From: Arcanobacterium sp. S3PF19
Lineage (GTDB): Bacteria; Actinomycetota; Actinomycetes; Actinomycetales; Actinomycetaceae
Length of the DNA stretch: 64,000 nt
Direction: 5' to 3'
Assembly: GCF_000758825.1 (NCBI RefSeq)
Contig: NZ_JRMX01000011.1
Location: 56,538 to 120,537, forward strand
Position 1 is the stretch's first letter. Every line of letters begins with the position of its first letter. Both the position numbers and the translations under genes were made by a program. The notes under the pieces were generated by a model, which worked only from the letters and a program-made list of their open reading frames with translations, was not told where the DNA came from and searched no databases. Below are positions 46,625 through 55,748 of the stretch, piece after piece.

Positions 46625-49078
46625 TTATTTTCTCCGTCGCGCAATATGCGTGATAAACCCCACACTTACCACTGCCGCTATTGCCAAAAGCGCCAATACC
46701 GGCGACGTGCCCGTCCGGGGCATTTCCTCCGCACGCACAGCCGGCTTCTCCCCCTGTTTTACGGACTTTGCAAAACCGGATCCCCTCTGCGGCAGACGGG
46801 AAACATCTGTATGCTGCCTGCCGGCGGGAGAAACGGGCACGGAATCCGAAACGGGCGGAACGGGATTCGGTGCGGGAGACGGATTCGGCGTCGGAGACGG
46901 CAGTTTTCCTTCCGGAAGAGCGGGCACAGACGGAGCATTGTCCGGAACGGAGTGCACCGCCGCCACTTCCACGGGAATATCTACAATCCGCGATTCTCCC
47001 TGCGCAAATGTAACTCTTACGCGACCCGTAAACTTCCCCGTCCGCGCAGAAGACACGTTTTGCACAACTTCCACACGCGCACCCGCAGGCAGGCCTTTCA
47101 CATTGTCCGTCAGATCAATCCGGCCAAAATGCCGCACGGTTTCGGGAATAATGTTTTCCCGGGGAATTACGGGAATCGGACGCACTGCCGCTCCCGGCAA
47201 GGACTGCGGTTTCTTTTTCACCGTAATCGGCACATCCACATATTCGCTGCTTCCGTCCGGAAGCCTCACTTTCAGCCGCCCGGTATAGGAACCGGCTTTT
47301 TGCAAATTAACGGCGGAATAATCGGTGGCGTCCAAAACCGCCGTCCCGGAGGGAAGCAGATTTCTTTCGGCAAGCAGACCGGTCAGATCCGGGCGATCCC
47401 CCTCAAAAATCTCCGCCGGGCGCGCGTGCAGCTTTTTCTCTTTCACGTGTACCGGAATGTTCACCAGGCGCGTGCCCTGCAGAAAAATAACTTTCACCTG
47501 CCCGACAAAATCGCCGGGATGCAGAGACGACACATTCTTTACGACTTCCACGCGCGAACTTCCGGGCAGACCGGTCACATTGTCCGTCAGATCAATCCGG
47601 CCAAAGCGTTCCGCAATTTCCGCAACGAGACCCGTCTCGGGCACCGAGATAATCTCCGCCATCTTCTGCCGCACATTTATATCTACCGGAACAACCGATA
47701 CACTCCGGTCCGGATACGTCACCCTCAGCCGGCCGGTATGCCTGCCCGGCCTGCCAAAATCAATCGTTTTATAATCCGTTATATCCTCATATTTTGTGCC
47801 GGAGGGCAGCTCCTGCCTGTTTTGCACGTTATCGGTCAGATCCGAAGTACCGTTCAGATCCGTTTCCTCGGGTGCAATTCTCAGTTTCGCCCGATAAACG
47901 TCGCTATCAGTGACCGAAGCCACTTTCTGCTCCATCACATTCGGCTGCAGATACCCCACACCGTCGATATTTGCCCGCTTCCCCACGGTGAATCCGGCGA
48001 TATTGTTTATCTGTTTTTCAAAGTAGGAACGCGAACTGTGCCCCCGCTGCGTCTGTCCGACGTCTGTTGCCCCGGCCATATTACCGATCAGATGAATCGT
48101 GGAGTCATTCGACACCTTGTAATGTATGGAACGCTTCTGCTGCGTGAGCCGGTCTCCCCGATCCGAAATCTCCCATAGTTTTCGGTTAAAGGCATTGCCC
48201 TTAATCCGCGGCGCGTTAAACGTATATCCGCGTTTTACCCACGTATATCCCTTTTCGTCGGCCTCCGCCATCGCGCACTGCGTCAGATATCCGCCCAAAG
48301 AATGACCCGTGATATACACATTCGTAAAACCGGAGGCATTCATTTCCCGCAGCGTTTCGTTCATGCTCTGAATCTGATCGATTGTATGCCCCAGACTCAG
48401 GTAAAAATCATCGATTACATCCGTCGCACCCTGCGTGCCGCGCACCGCGAGAACCTGCACTTTGCCGTCGGGAAGGTAGGGCACATCGCTTTTCGTTTCA
48501 AACACGGCGGCATCGAATCCCGTGTCTTTATGGATAAAACGCTTTACTTTCCAAAAAAGCGAAAGCTCATTATGCATCAGTCTGTATTCCGCCCGGCCCT
48601 TAAACAGATCCGTAAGCTCTTCGCGGTTATTCAAAACTTTGGTGATATAAGCATCTTCCCGGTATACCAGCTCCATAAACAGCGCCATATCCCGGGCGCT
48701 GATATCCCACACCAGCGGATTGGCATCTTTGCCGTCGGGGATGCCGTCGCCGTCGGTATCCTCAAGCCGGGGATGGGTGTTGTATCCGTAATAGACTTTT
48801 CCGTCTTTCCGATACGTGTAAAGCTCATCGGCGTTCGTCAGCCCGTCATGGTCGTCGTCGGCCGCGGGATCGAGAGCCGGACGGCCGTACAGCAGATAAT
48901 CAACCCTGCTCCCCTCGAGCCGAATATTGCCCGCCGCGATATCTTTCGCGCTTTGCGCGGTAAGCGGCGTGTGCGCCGGATCGGTCGGGCGCGTCTGCGC
49001 ATACGTCAGGGAAGGAGAAAATACCGGCAGTATCGCAGCCGCACACACGGCTGCCGTAATTTTCAGTCCGCTGTTCAT
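46625..49078 (-). CDS. Lipase-like alpha/beta hydrolase surface protein with Rib-type repeats and MPRTG sorting signal
   Basis: 817 residues. Signal peptide about 1-27 (ends SLTYAQ). Two Ca2+-binding DxDxDG-type segments follow: DDDHDGLTNADE near 75-86 and DTDGDGIPDGKDANP near 108-122. A class 3 lipase-like domain (about 128-400) has the nucleophile elbow YITGHSLGG (about 257-265). Four Rib/alpha-like repeats (about 410-690) each carry variants of G-x-x-D-L-T-D-N-V with L-P-x-G/S-x-x-V. A Pro-rich linker ends in MPRTG (about 786-790), hydrophobic stretch and RRRK. A wall-anchored esterase or lipase of unknown substrate. Confidence 0.88.
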   Translation of the reverse strand: MNSGLKITAAVCAAAILPVFSPSLTYAQTRPTDPAHTPLTAQSAKDIAAGNIRLEGSRVDYLLYGRPALDPAADDDHDGLTNADELYTYRKDGKVYYGYNTHPRLEDTDGDGIPDGKDANPLVWDISARDMALFMELVYREDAYITKVLNNREELTDLFKGRAEYRLMHNELSLFWKVKRFIHKDTGFDAAVFETKSDVPYLPDGKVQVLAVRGTQGATDVIDDFYLSLGHTIDQIQSMNETLREMNASGFTNVYITGHSLGGYLTQCAMAEADEKGYTWVKRGYTFNAPRIKGNAFNRKLWEISDRGDRLTQQKRSIHYKVSNDSTIHLIGNMAGATDVGQTQRGHSSRSYFEKQINNIAGFTVGKRANIDGVGYLQPNVMEQKVASVTDSDVYRAKLRIAPEETDLNGTSDLTDNVQNRQELPSGTKYEDITDYKTIDFGRPGRHTGRLRVTYPDRSVSVVPVDINVRQKMAEIISVPETGLVAEIAERFGRIDLTDNVTGLPGSSRVEVVKNVSSLHPGDFVGQVKVIFLQGTRLVNIPVHVKEKKLHARPAEIFEGDRPDLTGLLAERNLLPSGTAVLDATDYSAVNLQKAGSYTGRLKVRLPDGSSEYVDVPITVKKKPQSLPGAAVRPIPVIPRENIIPETVRHFGRIDLTDNVKGLPAGARVEVVQNVSSARTGKFTGRVRVTFAQGESRIVDIPVEVAAVHSVPDNAPSVPALPEGKLPSPTPNPSPAPNPVPPVSDSVPVSPAGRQHTDVSRLPQRGSGFAKSVKQGEKPAVRAEEMPRTGTSPVLALLAIAAVVSVGFITHIARRRK

Positions 49079-49397
49079 CTCTTTTCTTTCCCCGTTTCGT
49101 ATCTCACATCCACACTTTCCGACTACGCTATTTTAGAATAGTTCTTTTCTTTTCTCAAAACCCCCGCTGCGCCTGTTAACCGCGCCGCCGCGCCAAAATA
49201 CGGATACGGCGAAGCCCGGGCGGGGCGGGCGGGAGCAGGTATTTGCCATATGAGACCGCCGCCCGGAAAATACTAAATTGACATATTCTGATATTGATAT
49301 TTCGTAAACGGTATTCATGCTATGTTGGTTTACGGCGTGCCGGAAGGCGGCCGACGTACGCAGTTAGGCAAATACGCCGTACGCAAAAGAGGAAACA
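49079..49397. other. Divergent intergenic region with permease leader
   Basis: About 320 bp between the lipase-like gene and the permease. TTGACA at 49278-49283 is a good -35 for the permease but the -10 is unclear. The permease leader has TACGGCGT (49331-49338) pairing with ACGCCGTA (49374-49381), a long-range stem just before the AGAGGAAAC ribosome site. No gene is seen. Confidence 0.45.
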
Positions 49398-50792
49398 ATG
49401 GAAAAACGCACACACTTGGACCGCCGGCTGAGCAGCGGTCAGGTCGCAATGATCGGTCTTTCCGGTGCATTGGGAACCGGACTGTTTCTCGGATCGGGAA
49501 CTACCATCGAACTTGCCGGACCGGCGACCGTGATCAGCTACGTTATTGCAGGATCGCTCGCTTTGGCCATCGTATGGGCATTGGCGGAAATGGTTTCCGT
49601 CCATCCCGTACCCGGCGGGCACGGAGCGGTTGCGGGGCAGTATCTGGGCACGTGCGGAGGATATATCGCGCGGTGGAATTTCGGAATTCAGTCTTTCGTT
49701 GCCGTAGGCGCGGAGGTGGTTGCCACCGCCACTTATCTGCAGCATTGGTTTCCGCATTTAAGCCTCGGACTGGGGACGGTCTTCTGTTCGCTGTTTGTGC
49801 TCGGACTGAATTTTGCCACCGTACGCCTCTACGGCAGCAGCGAATACTGGTTCTCGATGATTAAAGTCGTTGCCATCTGCGCATTTATCCTGCTCGGACT
49901 GTCGCTGATTTTCACCGGATGGCCCGGCTCCAATCCTCCGACCGGTTTTGCCAACCTCAGTGCGCACGGCGGATTCATGCCAAACGGAATCGGCGGAATT
50001 TTCCTCGCCGCGTGCATGGCGGTATTTTCTTTCGGCGGAATCGAAAACGCTTCTGCCGGCGCGGCGGAATCCGAACATCCGGAACGCGATATCCCCCGGG
50101 CCGCACACACGATGATTTGGCGTCTCCTGATTTTCTACATCCTGGCAGTAGGCGTAATCGTCACCATGCAGCCATGGCAGGAAACGGCCGCCGGCGGAAC
50201 CGTGGAAACTTCGCCGTTTGTAAAAGCCCTGGACCGGGCGGGCGTGGGAGCTGCCGGAAACATCATGAATTTCATTTTGATCGTGGCCGCGCTCTCGGCG
50301 GCAAACGGATGCCTGTACGCCTCCAGCCGCATGATACACTCCCTTGCGCTGGATTCAATGGCACCGAAAATAGCGGCCCGCACCTCTGCGCACGGTTCTC
50401 CGCGCGTAGCCGTCTGCATCGCCGGCATCGGAATGGTGTTCGCCAGTCTCCTGGCAATTTTCGCTGCGGACAGTGCTTTCCGCTATCTGATGGGATGCGT
50501 AATTTTGGCAATTCTCGTCACGTGGATTATCGTTCTGCTTACGCATCTGCGCTTCCGCAAAGTTCGTAAAATGCAGGGAAAACCCGATGCGCCTGCGCGC
50601 CTGTGGGGGGCACCGGCGGTAAACTTCCTCGGAATTTTGGCCTGTATCTGCGTTTTTGCCGTGCTGTGGCGGCAGATACCCGCCGCCTGGATTGCGGGCA
50701 TCCCCTACCTGATACTGCTGTTTTGCTCTTATTTCCTCTGGCGTCGCTTCCACCCGGAATACCGGCCGGCAGCGCTGCCCGAAGGACACTGA
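49398..50792 (+). CDS. APC-superfamily amino-acid permease (GabP/CycA-like)
   Basis: 464 residues, 12 helices. VAMIGLSGALGTGLFLGSG (about 16-34) is the AAT-family substrate motif; ALAEMVSVHPVPGGHGAVAGQYLG, FSFGGIENASAGAAESEHPERDIPRA and a C-terminal FLWRRFHPEYR follow. Closest to the D-Ala/Ser/Gly or GABA permease groups; the substrate is not fixed by sequence. Shine-Dalgarno AGAGGAAAC. Preceded by a leader that can form a stem-loop. Confidence 0.87.
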   Translation: MEKRTHLDRRLSSGQVAMIGLSGALGTGLFLGSGTTIELAGPATVISYVIAGSLALAIVWALAEMVSVHPVPGGHGAVAGQYLGTCGGYIARWNFGIQSFVAVGAEVVATATYLQHWFPHLSLGLGTVFCSLFVLGLNFATVRLYGSSEYWFSMIKVVAICAFILLGLSLIFTGWPGSNPPTGFANLSAHGGFMPNGIGGIFLAACMAVFSFGGIENASAGAAESEHPERDIPRAAHTMIWRLLIFYILAVGVIVTMQPWQETAAGGTVETSPFVKALDRAGVGAAGNIMNFILIVAALSAANGCLYASSRMIHSLALDSMAPKIAARTSAHGSPRVAVCIAGIGMVFASLLAIFAADSAFRYLMGCVILAILVTWIIVLLTHLRFRKVRKMQGKPDAPARLWGAPAVNFLGILACICVFAVLWRQIPAAWIAGIPYLILLFCSYFLWRRFHPEYRPAALPEGH

Positions 50793-50849
50793 CATTCGGC
50801 AGACACACTTCCGGGGCGCGGAGCACACTGAGACATCTGCGCCCCGGGC

Positions 50850-50878
50850 TTGACGCAAAATCGCTGCCGCGCTAGTCT
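50850..50878 (+). promoter_or_regulatory. Promoter of ssrA
   Basis: -35 TTGACG (50850-50855), 17-bp spacer, -10 TAGTCT (50873-50878). Start expected near 50885, giving a precursor leader of about 45 nt with the hairpin CCCGAAC/GTTCGGG (50891-50913) before the mature RNA, suitable for RNase P trimming. Confidence 0.75.
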
Positions 50879-50931
50879 TAGATGAAGTTTCCCGAACACG
50901 GATTTCGGTTCGGGAGGTGAAAAATATATAT

Positions 50932-51305
50932 GGGGATGATCGGTTTCGACGGTAGTGATTGCCGAAGGGAAGCGGGTAGAGGATGCAGAGTCATCTCTTT
51001 AACGACTCTCTGCAAAAAATAGTTGCTAACAAGCATCACAACGATTTTGCCCTCGCAGCCTAATTCGCGAGCTCCGAAATCCGTCATGCTAACGTTGCTT
51101 TCGCGTTAGATTTTTGGCGTCGTCTTTGAAAGCCACTGCGTTATATGCCTGCCGACAGCATATAACGGACACTGTGTCGGCTAGGTTCGTCGGCGACTTG
51201 TTTGCCTGAGCGCCGGAGCCAAAAACAACGAATCGCAAACTGCACCCGGAGAATACTTGGGTTCTGCGCTATCGGACCGGGGTTCGATTCCCCGCATCTC
51301 CACCA
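50932..51305 (+). ncRNA. ssrA: Transfer-messenger RNA (tmRNA)
   Basis: 374 nt including encoded CCA. The 5' GGGGATG pairs with the 3' CATCTCC, and the T-arm GGGGTTCGATTCCCC precedes it, giving the Ala-tRNA-like domain. The start GGGGATGATCGGTTTCGACGG is the conserved 5' end. The tag frame resumes at GCT 51025 after UAGUU and reads ANKHHNDFALAA, stop TAA at 51061. Rescues stalled ribosomes together with SmpB. The 3' end is a frequent integration site, and an accessory island lies beyond it. Confidence 0.97.
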
Positions 51306-51306
51306 T

Positions 51307-51341
51307 TAGGACGCTCATTTTGATACAAAGTGAGCGTCCTA
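51307..51341 (+). terminator. Terminator of ssrA
   Basis: 11-bp stem TAGGACGCTCA (51307-51317) with TGAGCGTCCTA (51331-51341), followed by TTTTTAT, starting 2 bp after the tmRNA CCA. Confidence 0.9.
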
Positions 51342-51611
51342 TTTTTATACTACTGGGCGCGGGGTATTAGCTTGCCAGTGCAAGTTTCTAGATTCCGCTC
51401 ACTCACTTGCTTGCCTATACAGGAACCGCTAAAGTGGCGCGCTTAACGCTATCCCTAGCGGTCGGGCGCACGCTTGGTCTGAGGCGCTAAAAGGTCTCGC
51501 TGACGCTAAAAGGTTGGGGTAAAGGACAAATTGTGTGTTTTTTGGGCGGGTTTTTCGTTGGGATTACGGTTTAAGGTCTGGTTTTAAGTTTGGTATTTCA
51601 TGCTTGAGGGC
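51342..51611. other. Non-coding stretch between ssrA terminator and IS remnant
   Basis: About 270 bp without a gene. It has two near copies of a CGCTAAAAGGT element (about 51487-51513) and a related CCGCTAAAGTGG (about 51427). The sequence from about 51520 probably is the non-coding left end of the IS remnant that follows. No copy of the tmRNA 3' end was found. Confidence 0.4.
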
Positions 51612-51704
51612 ATGAGTAGACTTAAATGCCCGTTTTGTGGTGGAGCGTTAAAGCGTAATGGTAGGACTAGCTCTGGGCGGCAGCGTTGGCGAATATTTCC
51701 TTGA
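51612..51704 (+). pseudogene. IS1249-like transposase, N-terminal remnant
   Basis: The frame from ATG 51612 reads a zinc-ribbon start LKCPFCGGALKRNGRTSSGRQRWR (with Cys-x2-Cys), as at the N-terminus of IS1249/IS256-type actinobacterial transposases. It breaks off near 51690 and reaches a stop at 51702-51704. The break falls exactly where the convergent ATPase gene loses its family resemblance, so the junction is a deletion or insertion scar. Confidence 0.6.
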
Positions 51705-52353
51705 ATCCGGCGCACCACATCCATGTCCCCAGTTTCCACAAAATGCGCCACCGCGTCGGGCATTCCCCCCCCCACCAGCAGATAACGATGCCACAAATCA
51801 ATGAAGCGGTCGTAGATAAAATCCGGAACCGGGCGCAAGTCATCCAGACACTGTTGCAAAACATCAAAGAATTCAGCGGACACACCGCACGCCTGGCAGA
51901 ACTCCTGAAAATCCAGGGGATACATCTTCAGCTCTGTCACATAACCAATAGGCAAAGAGGGAATAGCGCGCAAACGTGTCCCCAACAGCGACCCGGAAAG
52001 AATAAAGCGATAGTCGTATTTTTGCACCAGGAATTTAATAAAGCTGACCACAGAGGGACATTCCTGGACTTCATCAAAAATCACCACTGTCTGCCCCGGC
52101 ACCAGTTCCACGTCACTAGCCAGCGAGACACGCAACATTAAGTCTGCGGCATTAGTGGCTTGGTTGAAAGAATCTCGCGCATCGGGCTGTTCCAGCAGGT
52201 CAAAAGCCACTACTCGCGAGAAATTATCCCGCGCAAAGGTGTTTGTCAGGAAAGACTTTCCCACCTGACGGGAACCAGTCACCAGCAGGGCTTTGCCGCC
52301 ATCATCCGCAGCCACTCATGAAAAGCCGCTAAAACCCGCCTGAACAGCCACAC
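51690..52353 (-). pseudogene. DUF4143-type AAA ATPase, truncated and frameshifted
   Basis: Family start is probably GTG 52353: frame reads MWLFRRVLAAFHEWL, then one base appears to be missing near 52307, because ADDGGKALLVTGSRQVGKS continues in the next frame. Walker A is TGSRQVGKS and Walker B VVIFDEVQE, with the sensor FILSGS and the MYPLDFQEF motif of DUF4143 ATPases. Resemblance stops near 51690, where IS sequence begins, so the C-terminal half (DUF4143/nuclease-like part) is lost. An uninterrupted frame from GTG 52315 to 51584 would make a chimaeric 243-residue product. Three iterons lie just upstream. Confidence 0.75.
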
Positions 52354-52365
52354 ACCACCCACCTA

Positions 52366-52441
52366 ACACTTTTCAAGATTTCAATACGGCATTATTTTAC
52401 ACTTTTCAGGATTCCAAACCTGGCAATATCGACACTTTTCA
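52366..52441 (-). repeat. Three ACACTTTTCA iterons at 33-bp spacing
   Basis: ACACTTTTCA occurs at 52366-52375, 52399-52408 and 52432-52441, each followed by (A/G)GATT or GATTTC. The spacing is exactly 33 bp (about three helical turns). The array lies 13 to 88 bp upstream of the ATPase start, so it is probably an operator array or binding array for that system. Confidence 0.7.
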
Positions 52442-52578
52442 GATTTCAGCATGACTCCGGTGTCGGCACCGTGGCGGGAAACGCCAGATTCTTTGGGTTT
52501 GCGCGGAAAATTCCTCGCAAAACACAGTTTTTTCACTCATTTCTGCCAGCAAACCATGGATCCGAATGAAGGACAGAG

Positions 52579-53496
52579 TTACTGGCCGATTTTGCTAATC
52601 AAATTGTTCAGATCGTCATAGCGGCTGGCCTCGCTGGTGGATCCCAGGCTGACAATCAGGTAATCGTGGCCACTCTTGGCACACAGGATGGCAAGATTGT
52701 GGATTTTCCCCAAAGACCCGGTTTTGAGGCCGGCGACTTCCGGGATGTAATAGATGCTTTCCGGGTTGAGCATTTGGTTGGTGTTCACCATCATGAGGTG
52801 CTGGCCTGATAGCGGGGCGATTGCATAGCGCTGCGACTTGACGATGTCGCGAATCCACTGGCGTGAAAGGAGTTTTTCGCTTACTGCCGCGATCTCACTT
52901 GGCGTACTCACCGCCCTGGGGTCATAGCCACTGGGGTCATTAATCCGGGTATGCGACCAGCCCTGTTTTTTCAGGTATTCAGCCAAATCAGTCATAAACA
53001 GGTCAATCCGCTGGTCTGTCCCGGCGGTTCCCGGATGCGTTTTCCCGCCGCAAAACTCCGCCACGGCATAAGCCGCGTCATTGCCGGAAGGTACCAGCAT
53101 CGCAGCTAGCAGATCTTGCAGCCGGTAGGTTCCGGGAACAATCCCCGCGAGCGAGGATCCCGGTTTCGCTTTCGTCAGGGCTTCGCGGCTGACGGACACT
53201 TCATCGTTCGGGTCGGCGACAGCCAGAGCATATTCCGCCACAAACAGCTTTGCCAGGCTGGCCGGCGTGATTTCAGTGTTTTCCCCGGCCGCCGCGATTC
53301 GCTGCTGCGAGGCCTCGTCGATAACAACATAGCCTTTCCCGGTATAAGGCGTACCGTCAATCCCCACGGTTGTCGGTTTGGGGTATATCCAGACCCGGAT
53401 TACGCCCCGCCCCGCTGGCGTAGCGACCACCCAGGCAAAAATGGCAATCACAACCACCGCGAACACTGCGGTCATCTTTTTGCGTCTGCCCTTCAT
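52579..53496 (-). CDS. D-alanyl-D-alanine carboxypeptidase (serine-type, PBP5-like)
   Basis: 305 residues from ATG 53496, behind AGAAGGTG; a GTG at 53523 is an alternative. One N-terminal membrane anchor (about 9-27). Catalytic motifs complete: S80-x-x-K83 in TPASLAKL, S137-G-N in VPSGNDA, and KTG in GLKTGS near 256. Trims the terminal D-Ala of peptidoglycan stem peptides outside the membrane. Here it follows a PadR/ABC/FtsX set on the same strand (31 bp gap), which suggests a role in coping with cell-wall-active compounds rather than routine wall growth. Confidence 0.9.
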   Translation of the reverse strand: MKGRRKKMTAVFAVVVIAIFAWVVATPAGRGVIRVWIYPKPTTVGIDGTPYTGKGYVVIDEASQQRIAAAGENTEITPASLAKLFVAEYALAVADPNDEVSVSREALTKAKPGSSLAGIVPGTYRLQDLLAAMLVPSGNDAAYAVAEFCGGKTHPGTAGTDQRIDLFMTDLAEYLKKQGWSHTRINDPSGYDPRAVSTPSEIAAVSEKLLSRQWIRDIVKSQRYAIAPLSGQHLMMVNTNQMLNPESIYYIPEVAGLKTGSLGKIHNLAILCAKSGHDYLIVSLGSTSEASRYDDLNNLISKIGQ

Positions 53497-53526
53497 CAAA
53501 ACACCTTCTTTTGTTCTATTCACGTT

Positions 53527-55746
53527 CTATTCACTGCGATTGTTGACCGGTTCGCTGCTGCGACGCAGGGCTGGCACCAACAGGAGCATGGCCAAACCAG
53601 CCAGAATCAGCGCCACCAACAACGCCAGGAAAATAGCGGGAGTGAAGCTCGCTTCGAGCCTGAGCGAAAAGATGTGCATCATCACCCATCCCAGGCCGAA
53701 ACCCAGACTGGCAGAAAGCAGCGCGATTGCTCCCAGCGGCGCGATGGCCTCCACCAGCATCATGCGGGCTAGTTGGCTTACTTTCATCCCGCAAAGCCGC
53801 AGTGTCAACAGGGAGCGATGCCGCTCCAGCAGTCCCGCATAGGTGGAAACCAGCATCGAAATCACCGCAATCAGCAGCGTCAGCCCCATGCCGATCCACA
53901 CCAGTGTTGTCATAAGACTGATGAGCCCCACGTCCGTGGTGACGTTCACTTCTGTCGCCACGTTCATGAGTGGCATGGAGAATTCCGGCATAAAGTCCGT
54001 GGTGGCCAGTAGGGTACGCAGGCGTTCCAGGGCACGTGAGTCGCGTAGGGTGGCCAGCACAGTGTAGGCATCATGCCTGGTTTCGGGCACGTAGTAGCGT
54101 TTCACCAACGTGTCAAAATCCGCGCGGTTTTTCGCGGGGATGAGCCGAGAGGCCTCGCCGGCACGTGCCCATAAGTTGACGCCCAGTAACCCGGATTTGC
54201 AAGGCGTAGCAACGTAGGCGCTCGCAGTCGTACACGGCACCAGACTCCAGGTTCCCCCTACGAAAGGCACGGCTTGGGCTTGAGCCACGTAGGATTGGGC
54301 TTGCAGTTGCGCGGCCAGGTGGACGGCTGCGGATTGGTCTGGAATCTCGGATATGGCTACCGCGCCTTGTTTCAGCGGGGTGTGTTCGTGAGCGATGGCA
54401 TCCAAGACCTTTCCGGTTTGGGAGGTGGCGGTCAGGAAGAACGTGCCCGCGAACAAGGCCAGAATCACGCCGGAAACCGAACGTGAAATCTGGCGGGAAT
54501 GGACTGCCACATAGCGCGTACTAATCAGTTCCGGCGCCCGCCGGCAATGTTTTGCAACCACCCAAGCCAACAGCTGGATTACCAGCGGACTTACCAAAAT
54601 CAGAGCAATCATCATTAAAACCACATCAGCCAGCAGCCAATAGGCGTCAAGGCGTGTCCCCCGGTTCGGTTTCACGCTGACCACCAGATAGATAGCCAGG
54701 CCGATAGCCACCGCCATCACCAGTATGCGCACCACACCGGTTTTTCGGGTCACGATTTTTCTGGTTACACGCTGGTGGCGCACCACCCCCAGGGGCGTGG
54801 CCACTACCCCGCGCATCCCCTGCGAAGTAGCCAGAACCGTGATGATGATAGTCGCCACAAAAACCAGCGCACACTGCCAAGGCGCGACCGTCAAGTCAGA
54901 CAGCCACAGGCGCCTGCCAGCCAGCGAAACAGCTCCCAGCCACGGCCGGATTGCGCTAAACACGCCCAAGCCAAGCAGAAAGCCCAGTACCGCCCCCAAC
55001 AGGGCTTCGGCCACAAGAATCTGGAGAATCTGGTGGCGCGTAGCACCCACCAGGCGCAAAGCCGCATAGCGCTGTTCCCGCTGGACGCTGCCCAGGGCGG
55101 CAGAAATTGCAATCAGCAGCAAAACCGGGAACAGCAACACCACCAGGCCAATCGACAAGACGGCCTGGTTCACTGCGCTGTTTCCGGCCGGCGGCTGCGG
55201 GGTGTCAAAGTCTGCCACGTGCACGGCGGTTTTATCCCCAGCGAGATTCTTGCCGATAAACACCAGCAAGTCATCCGGGCCACTGGTCAACTGATACGGT
55301 AGCAATCCTTTGTTGACGTGCCCGAAGCGGGTGGTAATCGCCGCTTCCGGGTGCGTGGCCACCAGGCTTTGCACGCCCAGCGACATCAGGTATTCCCCCG
55401 GTTGAGGCCACTTTACCCCGAACAAATCGGGCGCGTGCTGGGTTGCTGAAGTGTCCACATAGGCCGCGTGGATTTGTTTACCGTCCACAACGAAGAAGGG
55501 GTTGTCAACCAGGCTAATCAACACTGCATCTGTGGCACCAGCTTTGGCATCATTAGTCGCTTGGGATTTGTCCGCGTTGTCGATTGCTCCCTGCCAACGC
55601 GTTGCAGTCGTGGAGCCAAAAGCACCCCAAAACGCGGCGAACACCAGTATCAGGCACACACAAAATCCCACTGCCGCACTGACCAAAGCCAAGCGACTCT
55701 TGGACTGACGCAACGAACGGCAAGTGAGTATCCAGGCGAGGTACAC
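53527..55746 (-). CDS. FtsX-type ABC transporter permease (two FtsX domains)
   Basis: 739 residues from GTG 55746, behind GGAGGT. One N-terminal helix, a first FtsX domain (about 200-330; LGSVQREQRYAALRLVGATR is its hallmark loop), a middle set of helices (about 335-440), an extracytoplasmic domain (about 455-605) and a second FtsX domain (about 610-739; LLERHRSLLTLRLCGMK). This is the fused layout of BceB-/MacB-like exporters that detach or expel cell-wall-targeting peptides. The ATPase gene ends 2 bp upstream. Confidence 0.87.
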   Translation of the reverse strand: MYLAWILTCRSLRQSKSRLALVSAAVGFCVCLILVFAAFWGAFGSTTATRWQGAIDNADKSQATNDAKAGATDAVLISLVDNPFFVVDGKQIHAAYVDTSATQHAPDLFGVKWPQPGEYLMSLGVQSLVATHPEAAITTRFGHVNKGLLPYQLTSGPDDLLVFIGKNLAGDKTAVHVADFDTPQPPAGNSAVNQAVLSIGLVVLLFPVLLLIAISAALGSVQREQRYAALRLVGATRHQILQILVAEALLGAVLGFLLGLGVFSAIRPWLGAVSLAGRRLWLSDLTVAPWQCALVFVATIIITVLATSQGMRGVVATPLGVVRHQRVTRKIVTRKTGVVRILVMAVAIGLAIYLVVSVKPNRGTRLDAYWLLADVVLMMIALILVSPLVIQLLAWVVAKHCRRAPELISTRYVAVHSRQISRSVSGVILALFAGTFFLTATSQTGKVLDAIAHEHTPLKQGAVAISEIPDQSAAVHLAAQLQAQSYVAQAQAVPFVGGTWSLVPCTTASAYVATPCKSGLLGVNLWARAGEASRLIPAKNRADFDTLVKRYYVPETRHDAYTVLATLRDSRALERLRTLLATTDFMPEFSMPLMNVATEVNVTTDVGLISLMTTLVWIGMGLTLLIAVISMLVSTYAGLLERHRSLLTLRLCGMKVSQLARMMLVEAIAPLGAIALLSASLGFGLGWVMMHIFSLRLEASFTPAIFLALLVALILAGLAMLLLVPALRRSSEPVNNRSE

Positions 55747-55748
55747 GG

